Positions 1 to 8,247 are shown, counted from the first letter of the stretch. The stretch is 64,000 nucleotides of DNA from Paraburkholderia bannensis (GCF_014200455.1 NZ_JACHBW010000014.1:1-64000), one strand, 5' to 3'. Notes: generated by a model from the sequence alone, not told the origin. Program-made: numbers and translations.

Positions 1-113
1 TTCACCAGCATCAGCGTCTGGCCGTACATCGTCGCCACGGAGAGCTTGTGCGGGCGAATCGTCGGCAGATCGACGAGGCGGGTTTCGATGCGTTCAATCG
101 TCACTGAGGTCAT
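1..113 (-). CDS. catB: Muconate cycloisomerase CatB, N-terminal part (cut by window edge)
   Basis: Only the first 37 or so codons are inside the window. The translation starts MTSVTIERIETRLVDLP and continues through IRPHKL, which matches the start of CatB of the beta-ketoadipate pathway. CatB lactonises cis,cis-muconate to muconolactone during catechol degradation in the cytoplasm. An ATG at 138-140 is also in frame, but a promoter -10 box at about 149-155 would make that start nearly leaderless. The ATG at 111-113 gives the N-terminus usual for the family, so I prefer it. The enolase-superfamily catalytic domain lies outside the window. Confidence 0.8.
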   Translation of the reverse strand, partial: MTSVTIERIETRLVDLPTIRPHKLSVATMYGQTLMLV

Positions 114-148
114 GGCGGGCGTTGCATACGTGGAGTTCATGGAATGGT

Positions 149-179
149 TTTATACGCCCCGCCCAAATGGACCGTCCAA
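149..179 (-). promoter_or_regulatory. Sigma-70-like promoter of catB
   Basis: Read on the minus strand there is TTGGAC (complement of 174-179) and TATAAA or GTATAA (complement of 149-155), separated by about 18-19 bases. The predicted start of transcription is near 142, just ahead of the preferred catB ATG at 113. The long spacer fits a promoter that needs an activator. Confidence 0.55.
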
Positions 180-200
180 TACTTTTGGACACCGGTTTCC

Positions 201-215
201 ATACCCTGCAGGTAT
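201..215 (-). promoter_or_regulatory. CatR/BenM/CatM-type operator ATAC-N7-GTAT
   Basis: ATAC, seven bases, GTAT forms a perfect dyad. This is the consensus described for BenM and CatM, the LysR-type activators of benzoate and catechol genes. Its centre is about 66 bases upstream of the predicted catB transcription start, the usual place for the recognition site of a LysR-type activator. No regulator gene is visible between it and position 625. Confidence 0.65.
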
Positions 216-336
216 AACGGCTTTTGCGTATTCGCAGATAGTGCGGCGCACCATACCTGGATGGAATCGTAAGACGAGATGCCGATGCTTGCTGGGAGGG
301 GCTTTGATGGTGTTGCCGAAGGTTTTGCGCCGTGAA

Positions 337-368
337 CGAAAAACGCCGCTTCAAGGCAAAGCGGCGTT
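337..368 (-). terminator. Strong rho-independent terminator, minus strand
   Basis: AACGCCGCTT (342-351) pairs perfectly with AAGCGGCGTT (359-368) around a 7-base loop. On the minus strand the stem is followed by five T residues. It lies about 260 bases past the puuC stop and may end that transcript. The 141-625 stretch holds no convincing gene; apart from this element and the catB control region I see nothing in it. Confidence 0.75.
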
Positions 369-625
369 ATCAAACCTGGGTGCGAACCGGCGACTGGATT
401 CGAACTTTATCGCAGTGCTGCCCCTGCTCCGGCATCGAGCCGACGGCGATTTGCCGTATCGCGCGTCGCCTGCCAGTAGTAGAGCGGCGAAGTGAGCGCC
501 GTCATCCTGCATGGGCTCTTTCACCCATCGGTTCAGAGGACTGATTGAAGTTTTCGCTTGTATGACACCTGCACGCTGAGCAGACCGGCCGCGTCCTTGA
601 CGCACAGCCGGTCATTTGCCCTGCA

Positions 626-2119
626 TCACCCGCGCAACTGAATCCAGGTCGTCTTCAACTGCGTGTATTTGTCGAAAGAATGTAGCGAGAGATCGCGGCC
701 AAAGCCCGATTGTTTTCCGCCGCCAAACGGCACGCACACATCCAGCGCGTCCACGGTATTGACCGACACCGTGCCCGCCTTCAGCGCGCGTGCCACGCGA
801 TGCGCGCGATTCAGGTCGTCGGTCCACAGCGAAGCAGCGAGTCCATACGCGCTGTCATTGGCGAGGCGTAGCGCCTCTTCTTCCGTGTCGAAGGCGCTGA
901 TCGCGAGCACCGGGCCGAACACTTCCTCGCGCGCGATCGGCATGTCGTTGCGCACGCCGGCGAAGATTGTCGGCTCGATGAAATTGTCCGAGCCATTGAA
1001 GCTCAGACGCTTGCCGCCCTTGAGCAGTCTCGCGCCGTCGCGCTGGGCCCGTTCGATTGCACTCACGATGCGCGCGGTCTGGCCCGCATCGACGATGGCG
1101 CCCGCGCGGCTTGCGGGGTCGAGCGGATCGCCCGGCATCCAGTCGCGCGCCTTGCTCAACAGACGTTCAATGAATTCGTCCTGAATCGAGCGCTGCACAT
1201 ACAGGCGCGAATTCGCCGAGCAGACTTCGCCCTGATTGAAGAAGATGCCAAAGGCCGCTTTTTCAGCGGCAAGATCGAGATCGACGCAATCCTCGAAAAC
1301 CAGATTCGGGCTTTTACCGCCGCATTCGAGCCAGACCTGCTTGAGATTCGACTCGGCCGCATAACGCATGAAATACTTGCCCACCACGGTCGAGCCTGTA
1401 AACACAAGGCAATCCACATCGGGATGCAGGCCGAGCGCGCGCCCCGCCTGCTCGCCCAGACCGGGCACGACGTTGAGCACGCCTTCGGGCAAGCCGGCTT
1501 CCAGCGCAAGTTCCGCCAGACGCAGCGCGGAAAGCGGCGACTGTTCCGCGGGCTTGAGCACCACGCTGTTGCCCGCAGCCAGCGCGGGCGCGAGTTTCCA
1601 CGCGGCCATGTCGAGCGGGAAATTCCACGGTACGACGGCCGCCACCACGCCCAGCGCCTCGCGCGTGATCGTTGCGAACGCATTGGGGGCCGTAGGCGCA
1701 ACCTGATCGTAGAGTTTGTCGAGCGACTCGCCGTACCAGGCGAACACGTGCGCGGCGCCAGGCACGTCGATGTTGCAGGCATCCGCCACTGGCTTGCCCA
1801 TGTTCAGCGAATCGAGCAGCGCGAGTTCCTCGCGGTTCGCAAGCATCAACTCCGCCAGACGCAGCAGCACTTTCTTGCGTTCGATGGGCGGCGTGCGCGA
1901 CCAGACGCCCTTTTCGAAGGCTTCGCGCGCCACGCGCACGGCCAGATCGACGTCTGCCTCGTCGCATGCGGCGACGCGCGCGAGCAGCCGGTTCGTGGCC
2001 GGATTCACAGCGTCGAACGTCGCGCCCGAAACGGCAGCAACGCGCCGCCCGCCAATCAGTGCCTGGTCGAAGAAAACCTGCCCGGCAGCGCGGCGCTGCC
2101 AGTAGCCGAGATCAAACAT
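626..2119 (-). CDS. puuC: Gamma-glutamyl-gamma-aminobutyraldehyde dehydrogenase (PuuC family)
   Basis: This 497-residue NAD(P)-dependent aldehyde dehydrogenase resembles E. coli PuuC along its whole length. It oxidises gamma-glutamyl-gamma-aminobutyraldehyde, and often other amino-aldehydes, in putrescine breakdown. The Rossmann region includes PWNFP (Asn166), the general base is Glu265 in LECGGKS, and the nucleophile is Cys300 in GEVCSANS. The ATG at 2119 is chosen because AGGAG sits six bases ahead; a longer frame to 2158 lacks such a site. The polyamine transaminase and binding protein lie at 6.9-9.8 kb and puuA/puuB at 36-39 kb. It stands alone here with no operon partner. AGAATATTCT, a perfect palindrome at 2218-2227, lies in its promoter region. 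Confidence 0.88.
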   Translation of the reverse strand: MFDLGYWQRRAAGQVFFDQALIGGRRVAAVSGATFDAVNPATNRLLARVAACDEADVDLAVRVAREAFEKGVWSRTPPIERKKVLLRLAELMLANREELALLDSLNMGKPVADACNIDVPGAAHVFAWYGESLDKLYDQVAPTAPNAFATITREALGVVAAVVPWNFPLDMAAWKLAPALAAGNSVVLKPAEQSPLSALRLAELALEAGLPEGVLNVVPGLGEQAGRALGLHPDVDCLVFTGSTVVGKYFMRYAAESNLKQVWLECGGKSPNLVFEDCVDLDLAAEKAAFGIFFNQGEVCSANSRLYVQRSIQDEFIERLLSKARDWMPGDPLDPASRAGAIVDAGQTARIVSAIERAQRDGARLLKGGKRLSFNGSDNFIEPTIFAGVRNDMPIAREEVFGPVLAISAFDTEEEALRLANDSAYGLAASLWTDDLNRAHRVARALKAGTVSVNTVDALDVCVPFGGGKQSGFGRDLSLHSFDKYTQLKTTWIQLRG

Positions 2120-2400
2120 GCTGGACTCCTGTAGGGCGGCCTTGGCAGCCCTGTTCATAGGGGAAAGCGAGGGTTAGCGGCGATGGTGAGTGATTTTTTC
2201 GCAAAGGAAAATGAATAAGAATATTCTCGATCCATACGATAAAACTAAGCAGAAAAGTTCTTTTCCCGGCTGCGCTGCCAGGGTAAGGTAGTGGCAAAAA
2301 ACGCCTTACGCCGCGTACAAATAACCACGCATTTCAAACCGATTCATCAAGCCGCACACCTGAACTCCCAAGTGAGCGCGGCCGTGCAGCAGAGGTCCAC

Positions 2401-2877
2401 TTGGCTTTCTACACATTGCGTCAACTCAAGTACTTCGTGACCACGGTCGATGCTGGCAGCGTGGCCGAGGCATCGCGTCAGCTTCATATCGCCCAGCCCT
2501 CCATTTCCAGCGCAATCAAAGGGCTGGAAGAGAGCTTCAACATCAAGCTGTTTATCCACCACCACGCGTAAGGCGTATCGCTCACGCCCGGCAATATGCG
2601 CTTCTATCGCAAGGTCCAGGAACTGCCGCGCATGGCGCACGAATTCGAACGGAACGCGCTGGCTGATAACGACGTCATCACCGGCCAGATCGACATCGGC
2701 TGCTTTGAAACCGTCGCCGCGCTCTATCTGCCACAACTGATCGCGGGCTTTCGCGAGCGCGCCACCTCCGGTCTCGTGAGCGCGCGCCTCAAGCGGGGTC
2801 AATTGACCAAGCCCGCGCAGCTATTCGTGGACTTCTGCCGCGAACGCCTCGCTAGCCTGCACGAAGCGCGCGGCTGA
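2401..2877 (+). pseudogene. Decayed LysR-type regulator (nonsense codon plus internal deletion)
   Basis: A TTG or lost start leads into a typical LysR helix-turn-helix (TLRQLKYFVT, then SVAEAS, then QPSISSAIK). The frame is closed by TAA at 2569-2571, where relatives of the family carry a Gln codon before GVSLTP. The same frame continues after the stop with the linker and the first strand of the effector domain (TGQIDIGC), then jumps at about codon 121 to a C-terminal tail (AQLFVDFCRERL). About 145 of the usual 300 residues are missing, without a frameshift. Its 3' end overlaps the end of the facing deacetylase gene by 26 bases. It was probably the regulator of the neighbouring operon, which is inference. 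Confidence 0.8.
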
Positions 2878-4045
2878 TATTCAGCTCATGGCGCGCGAGG
2901 TACTGCGCGAGCCGTTCAAGCATGGCGTCACAATCCGTGAGCTGTGTCTCGCTGATGAACTCATCGGGCTTGTGGCCCTGGTCCATGCTGCCGGGGCCGC
3001 ACACCACGGTCGGGATACCCGCCTGCTCGAACAAACCGCCTTCGGTGCCGAACGCCACCGTGCCGAAATCCGTCGAACCGCTGATATGTGCAAGCAGACG
3101 CGCGGCCTCGCTTTCGGGCGGCGTCGCCAGCCCAGGATATTCACCGAGCGCTTGCCATTGAATATTGGTATCGGGCTGCACGGCGCGCATGGCGGGCAGC
3201 AATTGCGTTTGCGCGTATTGCGCCAGTTCGTCGGCGACGGTTTGCGGCTCGAAACCCGGCAAGGCGCGCACTTCGAAATCGAATTCGCATTCCGCCGGCA
3301 CGATATTGAGCGCGCGGCCGCCCTCGATGAGCCCCGTTTGCACCGTCGAATACGGCGGATCGAAGCGCTCGTCGCGATGCTCCGGACGTGCGAGCCGCGT
3401 GCCGATCTCGTCGAGTTGCCCAATCAGGCGGGCCGCGTAGTGGATCGCGTTGACGCCGTAGGGTGCGTACGCCGAATGACAGGCCGCGCCCTTCACGCAG
3501 CAGCGCATCGCCAGTTTGCCCTTGTGGCCCAGCACGGGCTTGAGTTCCGTTGGCTCGCCGATCAGGCACAGCAGCGGCTTGTGCGGCCGCCTCGCCAGTT
3601 CTTCGAGCATCGGACGCACGCCAAGGCAGCCCACCTCCTCGTCATAGGAAAACGCCAGATGTACCGGTGTTTTTAGATCAGCCGCGAGAAAAACCGGTAC
3701 TGCGGCCAGCACCGAGGCGATAAAGCCCTTCATATCCGCCGTGCCGCGTCCGTAAAGACGACCGTCGCGCACGCTCAGGCGGAACGGCTCGACCGTCCAC
3801 GCCTGACCGTCCACCGGAACCACATCCGTATGCCCCGAAAGCACCACCCCCCCGCGATCCTGCGGGCCGATGGTCGCAAACAGATTCGCCTTGCTGCGTT
3901 GCGCGTTGTAGAAAAGCTCGCTGCGTATGCCGAATTCCGCGAGATAGCGTTCGATAAACCCGATCAATTCGAGGTTCGAATCGCGGCTGACCGTCGCGAA
4001 ACCGATCAGCCGTTCGAGCAAGGCGCGGCTGGTGCGCTCACTCAT
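2852..4045 (-). CDS. ArgE/DapE-type M20 deacetylase
   Basis: A 397-residue M20 metallopeptidase of the acetylornithine deacetylase (ArgE) subfamily. Metal-binding and catalytic positions are intact: His72 and Asp74 in SGHTDVVP, Asp104 in GTADMKG, Glu136-Glu137 in SYDEEVG, and a late QGHKPDEF histidine. ArgE hydrolyses N-acetylornithine and related N-acyl amino acids in the cytoplasm. The operon context suggests a catabolic N-acyl substrate rather than arginine synthesis. The ATG at 4045 overlaps the end of the upstream DUF1028 gene by eight bases, so translation is probably coupled. Last gene of a four-gene operon. Confidence 0.82.
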   Translation of the reverse strand: MSERTSRALLERLIGFATVSRDSNLELIGFIERYLAEFGIRSELFYNAQRSKANLFATIGPQDRGGVVLSGHTDVVPVDGQAWTVEPFRLSVRDGRLYGRGTADMKGFIASVLAAVPVFLAADLKTPVHLAFSYDEEVGCLGVRPMLEELARRPHKPLLCLIGEPTELKPVLGHKGKLAMRCCVKGAACHSAYAPYGVNAIHYAARLIGQLDEIGTRLARPEHRDERFDPPYSTVQTGLIEGGRALNIVPAECEFDFEVRALPGFEPQTVADELAQYAQTQLLPAMRAVQPDTNIQWQALGEYPGLATPPESEAARLLAHISGSTDFGTVAFGTEGGLFEQAGIPTVVCGPGSMDQGHKPDEFISETQLTDCDAMLERLAQYLARHELNISRALRAG

Positions 4046-4715
4046 CGCCTGGCACTCCATAGCTTGGCGCGGCGGTGGGATTGAGCGCACGCGTCAGATA
4101 GTCCTGCATCTGCGGACAATAGTCCTGCCACAGGCGGTCAAGCGCGCCCAGCGGATCGTGATCCGCCCAATCGACGCGCAGATCGACCACCGGCCAGGTG
4201 TGATCGTCGACGATCTTCAACGCCGCCGAATGCACCGGCCCCGCTTCGCCGCCCGCCGCCATGGCCGCGTGCATGGCGCCCAGCAGCCGATCGGCGAGCG
4301 TGCCCGCCGCGCCCTCGAAGGCCCGCACCATGGCCTCGATCACCTCGGGGCCTGCGAGCATATTGCCCGCCGCCACGCACTGCTCGCCCGCCACGGCGTG
4401 ATAAACGCCCAGCGCTTCCTTGCCGCTGAAAAATGCGGTGCGGCCCAGCGCGTCGATCACCGTGACCTGGCGGTACTGGCTCCAGCCGTTCGAATTCAGC
4501 GCCCGGTCCAACGCGGCGGCGGGGTCGAGTTGCCGATGCTCCAGCAGATCGAGCACCTGCGGCCCGAGCGCCGGCAGCGTGACATTCTGCGTGGCCACCA
4601 CGCCCACGCCCGCACGCGCCCACGGGCAGCGCGCGCCCACCGCGATACTCGACGAGCTGATGGCAATGCCAAGCTGCCCGGTTTCGGCGCAACGGCCCAC
4701 AATCGAAAAAGTCAT
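4038..4715 (-). CDS. DUF1028 Ntn-hydrolase-like protein
   Basis: A 225-residue protein of the DUF1028 family (PF06267), related by fold to Ntn-hydrolases. It begins MTFSIVGRC and carries the family features SIAVGARCPWAR, VATQN and a GNMLAG segment. No enzyme activity is firmly assigned to the family. An AAGGAGA ribosome-binding site sits seven bases ahead of the ATG. It follows the Rid gene by 31 bases and overlaps the deacetylase gene. Its presence between a Rid protein and an M20 deacetylase points to amide or N-acyl cleavage in a small-molecule pathway; that is inference. Confidence 0.8.
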   Translation of the reverse strand: MTFSIVGRCAETGQLGIAISSSSIAVGARCPWARAGVGVVATQNVTLPALGPQVLDLLEHRQLDPAAALDRALNSNGWSQYRQVTVIDALGRTAFFSGKEALGVYHAVAGEQCVAAGNMLAGPEVIEAMVRAFEGAAGTLADRLLGAMHAAMAAGGEAGPVHSAALKIVDDHTWPVVDLRVDWADHDPLGALDRLWQDYCPQMQDYLTRALNPTAAPSYGVPGDE

Positions 4716-4746
4716 GGCGTGCTCTCCTTGATTTTCTGCCTGGGTT

Positions 4747-5178
4747 TCAGGCCTGAACCGGCGTCCAGCCGTCCGGAATCACGGCGATCACATCGATTTC
4801 CATGAGCCATTGCGGCTGCCCCAACGCCGACACCACAAGGCCGGTCGAAATCGGAAACACGCCCTTGAGCCATTTGCCCACTTCCTGGTACACCGGTTCG
4901 CGGTAGCGTGGGTCGATCAGATAGGTGGTCGTCTTGACGATGTGCGTGAGGTCGCTGCCGGCTTCTTCGAGCAATTGCCTGACGTTCTTCATCGCCTGTT
5001 CGGCCTGCGCGCGCGGGTCGCCCAGACCCACCAGCCTGCCGTCGAAATCGGTGCCCACCTGGCCGCGCACGTAGACGGTATTGCCGGCGCGAACGGCCTG
5101 GCACAGATCGTTGTCGAGCGTCTGGTTCGGATAAGTATCCCTGGTATTGAACATGCGGATACGGGTATGCGTAGGCAT
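4747..5178 (-). CDS. RidA/YjgF-family protein lacking the canonical arginine
   Basis: A 143-residue single-domain Rid protein. Archetypal RidA hydrolyses reactive enamine/imine intermediates and depends on an Arg in a segment reading about FPARSCVEV (Arg105 in E. coli). Here the equivalent segment reads FPISTGLVV, so the Arg appears replaced by Ser or Thr. That places it among the divergent Rid groups whose function is unclear, rather than with the generic housekeeping deaminase. Its ATG directly abuts the monooxygenase stop (TAAATG). A specialised role on an intermediate of this operon is likely. Confidence 0.82.
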   Translation of the reverse strand: MPTHTRIRMFNTRDTYPNQTLDNDLCQAVRAGNTVYVRGQVGTDFDGRLVGLGDPRAQAEQAMKNVRQLLEEAGSDLTHIVKTTTYLIDPRYREPVYQEVGKWLKGVFPISTGLVVSALGQPQWLMEIDVIAVIPDGWTPVQA

Positions 5179-6534
5179 TTAAGCGACTCCAATTGCGTTG
5201 TTGACTTCTGCGCCAGCTTCCACGCCTGCTGTGTGCTGGCCGGGCTTGTTCTGCTCGCTCTGCTCTCTTTGCTTGCGCTGCGTTGCGTCGCGATAGTCGA
5301 GGTATTGCGACTGCGTGGCGATATGGCCGGCAACGTGCTTCGCGTCGTGCCACACGCCCCAGATAAACGATGATCCGCGCCGCGAGAGCCACGGCCGGCC
5401 CACGAAATAAACGCCCGGCTCGCTGGACACGCCGCGCTGATGCTTCGGCTTGCCCCTCGCGTCGAAGGCATTCACCTGGAGCCAGCCGTAGTCGTTGGCG
5501 TAGCCGGTCGCCCAGACCACCGAAGTCACACCGGCGGCGCGCAGGTCGAGCTCCAGAATGGGCTGCGTCACGCATTCAGGGTCCGGCACGCTGACGCGCG
5601 CCTCGGGCTCTTCCGGCAGTTCGAGACCATTGCGCGTCACGTAGGCATCGGCCGCGTCGAGCAGCGAAAGATAATTCGCGTCGCCATTCGCAAGATGCGT
5701 CGCGAGATCCGCCTCGAACGTCGCGACGCCATCGTTGAAGGCTTTGGTCACGCCCACGAGCGTCATGCCTTCGTGCGCGAGTTTGCGGAAATTCACGGTA
5801 TGGCCGCCGCGTGCGCCGCTCACCGCGATCGTTACGTGTTCCCGTCCCGGCACGGCGGTTTCCATGTCCCAGAGGCCCAGCACGCCCAGCCACCAGCAGA
5901 AGTCACGATTGCGATACGCGCGCGGCGGACGGTCATGCGGCCCGACCGACAGATAAACGCGCTTGCCCGCGCGCATCATTTCTTCGGCAATCTGCACGCC
6001 CGATGAACCTGCGCCTACCACAAGCACCGCGCCTTCGGGCAATTGCTGCGGATTGCGATAATCGGCCGAGTGAATCTGCACGAGATCGGCGGATGCCCTG
6101 GGTGCAATCGGCGGAATCACGGGGCGCTGGAACGGGCCAGTCGCCACCACGACGCGTTGCGCCTCGATCACGCCACGACTGGTTTCAACGGTAAAACCGG
6201 GGCGGCCTTCGTTGCGTACGACCTTCGTTACCTCCACGCCGGTGCGGATCGGTGCGTCGATCTGCTTTGCATAAGCCTCGAAATAGTCGGCCACGCGATC
6301 CTTGGATGCGAAAGCGTCCGGGTCGAGATCGTCGAATTCCAGGCCGGGAAAGCGGTCGTGCCAGGCCGGGCCGTTTGCCACCAGCGAATCCCAGCGTCCG
6401 GTTCTCCAGCGCTCGGCGATGCGCTCGCGCTCCAGCACGAGATGCGGCACGCCCAGCTTGCCCAGGTGTTCGCTCATCGCCACGCCGGCCTGGCCGGCGC
6501 CGACCACGAGCGTATCTACGGTTTCGATTGTCAT
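5179..6534 (-). CDS. Flavin-containing monooxygenase (FMO/YUCCA-like)
   Basis: A 451-residue class B flavoprotein monooxygenase. It has an N-terminal FAD motif (VVGAGQAGVAMSEHLG), an HSADYRN segment, and a second dinucleotide motif for NADPH (VVGAGSSGVQIAEEM). Such enzymes oxygenate soft N or S atoms, or decarboxylate 2-oxo acids as YUCCA does. The ATG at 6534 has GGAAA six bases ahead. It is the first gene of the operon, with Rid, DUF1028 and M20 genes following almost without gaps. The last 45 residues are Gln/Glu/Lys-rich and probably unstructured. The substrate is unknown. Confidence 0.82.
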   Translation of the reverse strand: MTIETVDTLVVGAGQAGVAMSEHLGKLGVPHLVLERERIAERWRTGRWDSLVANGPAWHDRFPGLEFDDLDPDAFASKDRVADYFEAYAKQIDAPIRTGVEVTKVVRNEGRPGFTVETSRGVIEAQRVVVATGPFQRPVIPPIAPRASADLVQIHSADYRNPQQLPEGAVLVVGAGSSGVQIAEEMMRAGKRVYLSVGPHDRPPRAYRNRDFCWWLGVLGLWDMETAVPGREHVTIAVSGARGGHTVNFRKLAHEGMTLVGVTKAFNDGVATFEADLATHLANGDANYLSLLDAADAYVTRNGLELPEEPEARVSVPDPECVTQPILELDLRAAGVTSVVWATGYANDYGWLQVNAFDARGKPKHQRGVSSEPGVYFVGRPWLSRRGSSFIWGVWHDAKHVAGHIATQSQYLDYRDATQRKQREQSEQNKPGQHTAGVEAGAEVNNAIGVA

Positions 6535-6602
6535 TGCGGTTTCCTTATGCACGGCGGTCTGTAATCGGCGTCGACAGCGCCTGTGCGACTCCATGGTGAG
6601 TG

Positions 6603-6662
6603 GTGTTGTCTCGTGTTGTGACGTGCTGTGTCGTGCTGTGTCGCGCTGTGTCGTATTGCTTC
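6603..6662. repeat. Six imperfect 10-bp tandem repeats
   Basis: Six consecutive 10-base units resemble GTGCTGTGTC; the third and fourth are identical, the others differ at one to four positions. They lie 70 bases upstream of the monooxygenase start, in the 321-base gap before the transaminase gene. The period is close to one helical turn. The rest of the gap holds the transaminase terminator. Confidence 0.7.
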
Positions 6663-6774
6663 GTGCCTATTCTGTTCAGAGCCCGCAATCTGCGAAACGA
6701 TGATTTTTGTCGTTCCTGCCAGGAAAAATTTTCGGCTCTTTTTTGAAATGCCTTTTCATTCGAATTGGCGCGCA

Positions 6775-6818
6775 ATAAAAAAGCGCCCGCACGCTCCCAC
6801 ACGAGAGCGAAACGGGCG
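6775..6818 (-). terminator. Terminator of the polyamine transaminase gene
   Basis: On the minus strand CGCCCG pairs with CGGGCG (6784-6789 with 6813-6818), with an inner GCTCT/GAGCG-type stem, followed by a run of six T residues. A further perfect stem, GATCAC-CCGC-GTGATC (6823-6838), lies between it and the stop codon at 6856. Confidence 0.75.
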
Positions 6819-6855
6819 TGGAGATCACCCGCGTGATCTGTCGATGACCGTCGCT

Positions 6856-8247
6856 CTATGACGCCTCGCCGAGCACCTTCTTTGCCGTCGCATCCACCGC
6901 CTGGCGCATCTTGTCCACCAGTTCGTCGATCTGCGCATGATCGATCACGAGCGGCGGCGCGACGATCAGGCGGCCATTGGTCGAGCGCACGATCACGCCC
7001 AGATCGAAGCCCACGGAACGGCTATGCCACGTCAGATCCGCTTCATTGGCAAAGCGCTCGCGCGTGGTCTTGTCCTTCGCGAACTGGATCGCCGCAACGG
7101 CGCCCACACCCTGCACCTCGCCAATTAGCGGGTGATCGGCAAACGCGTCGCGCAAGGCTTTCTGCAGATACGGGCCGGTATCCGTCTTCGTGCGTTCGAC
7201 GAGGCCGCCTCGGTCGAGCACGTCCAGATTCGCGAGCGCCACCGCAGCTGCCACGGGATGGCCCGAGTAGGTCAGCCCATGCGCGTAGACGCCGCCGCGC
7301 TCGACCAGCGCTTCGCCCACGCGACGGCTCATGATGAGGCCGCCCATCGGCACATAGCCCGACGTCAATCCCTTCGCAATGCAGATCAAATCCGGTTCGA
7401 AACCAAAATGGCGATGCGCGAACCATTCGCCCGTTCGGCCAAAGCCGCCGATCACTTCGTCCGCGCAAAGCAGCACGTCGTATTGGCGGCAGATGCGCTC
7501 GATTTCCTGCCAGTAACCTTCCGGCGGAAAAATCATGCCGCCGGCCCCCTGGAACGGTTCGGCAACGAAGGCGGCCACCTTGTCCGCGCCGAGTTCGAGA
7601 ATCTTGCGCTCCAGCGATTGCGCAGCAGCCTTGCCGAAGACCTCCGGCGAGAGATCGCCGCCGTTCGCGTACCAGTAGGGTTCGTCGACGTGCGTGATAT
7701 TGGGGATCGGCAAATCGCCCATTTCGTGCATGAATGCCATGCCGCCCAGCGACGCGCTGCCCACCGTCGAGCCGTGATAGCCGTTTACGCGCCCGATCAG
7801 CACTTTCTTTTCGGGCTTGCCCATTACGTCCCAGAAGCGCCGAACGGTGCGGATCAGCACTTCGTTCGATTCGGAGCCCGAGTTCGTATACACCACGTGG
7901 CTAAACTTCCCGCCCAGCAGTGAAAACAGTTTTTCCGAAAGATTGATGACCGACGGATGCGTGGTGTGAAAGAACATGTTGTAGTAAGACAGTTCTTTCA
8001 TCTGCACCGCCGCCGCGTCGACCAGCTCCTTGCGCCCATAGCCAACGTTAGTGCACCAGAGGCCCGACATCCCGTCCAGATAGCGATTGCCGTCGTTGTC
8101 CCAGAGATAGACACCCTCGCCTCGCACCATCACGCGCGGGCCTTCCGCGTTCAACGCCTTTTGATCGACGAAAGCATGCAGATGATGCGTGGCATCGCTC
8201 GTCTGGTAATCACGGGTGCTGCGCTGGGGAAGATCGTGTGCATTCAT
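6856..8247 (-). CDS. spuC: Polyamine (putrescine):pyruvate aminotransferase, SpuC family
   Basis: A 463-residue class III PLP aminotransferase very similar to P. aeruginosa SpuC. Shared segments include AGLWC-like GLWCTNVGYGR, TNSGSESNE, GYHGSTVGS, the PLP-lysine motif IAKGLTSGY and TYSGHPVAAA. SpuC transfers the amino group of putrescine, and of other polyamines, to pyruvate, giving 4-aminobutyraldehyde. The ATG at 8247 starts MNAHDLPQ and has GGAA eight bases ahead; a longer frame to 8343 is unlikely. It is divergent from the polyamine-binding gene at 8656, with a 408-base control region between. PuuC at 0.6-2.1 kb could take the product onward. Confidence 0.88.
   Translation of the reverse strand: MNAHDLPQRSTRDYQTSDATHHLHAFVDQKALNAEGPRVMVRGEGVYLWDNDGNRYLDGMSGLWCTNVGYGRKELVDAAAVQMKELSYYNMFFHTTHPSVINLSEKLFSLLGGKFSHVVYTNSGSESNEVLIRTVRRFWDVMGKPEKKVLIGRVNGYHGSTVGSASLGGMAFMHEMGDLPIPNITHVDEPYWYANGGDLSPEVFGKAAAQSLERKILELGADKVAAFVAEPFQGAGGMIFPPEGYWQEIERICRQYDVLLCADEVIGGFGRTGEWFAHRHFGFEPDLICIAKGLTSGYVPMGGLIMSRRVGEALVERGGVYAHGLTYSGHPVAAAVALANLDVLDRGGLVERTKTDTGPYLQKALRDAFADHPLIGEVQGVGAVAAIQFAKDKTTRERFANEADLTWHSRSVGFDLGVIVRSTNGRLIVAPPLVIDHAQIDELVDKMRQAVDATAKKVLGEAS

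Noticed and set aside
385..405. GTTCGAATCC on the minus strand, like a tRNA T-loop, next to a terminator
   Set aside because: The bases on either side do not pair as a T-stem, and no acceptor, anticodon or D-arm can be drawn.
351..605. Minus-strand frame with a segment (KEPMQDDGAHFA) reminiscent of a phage terminase tail
   Set aside because: The resemblance is short, no start or other phage gene is near, and the 3' part runs into the terminator.
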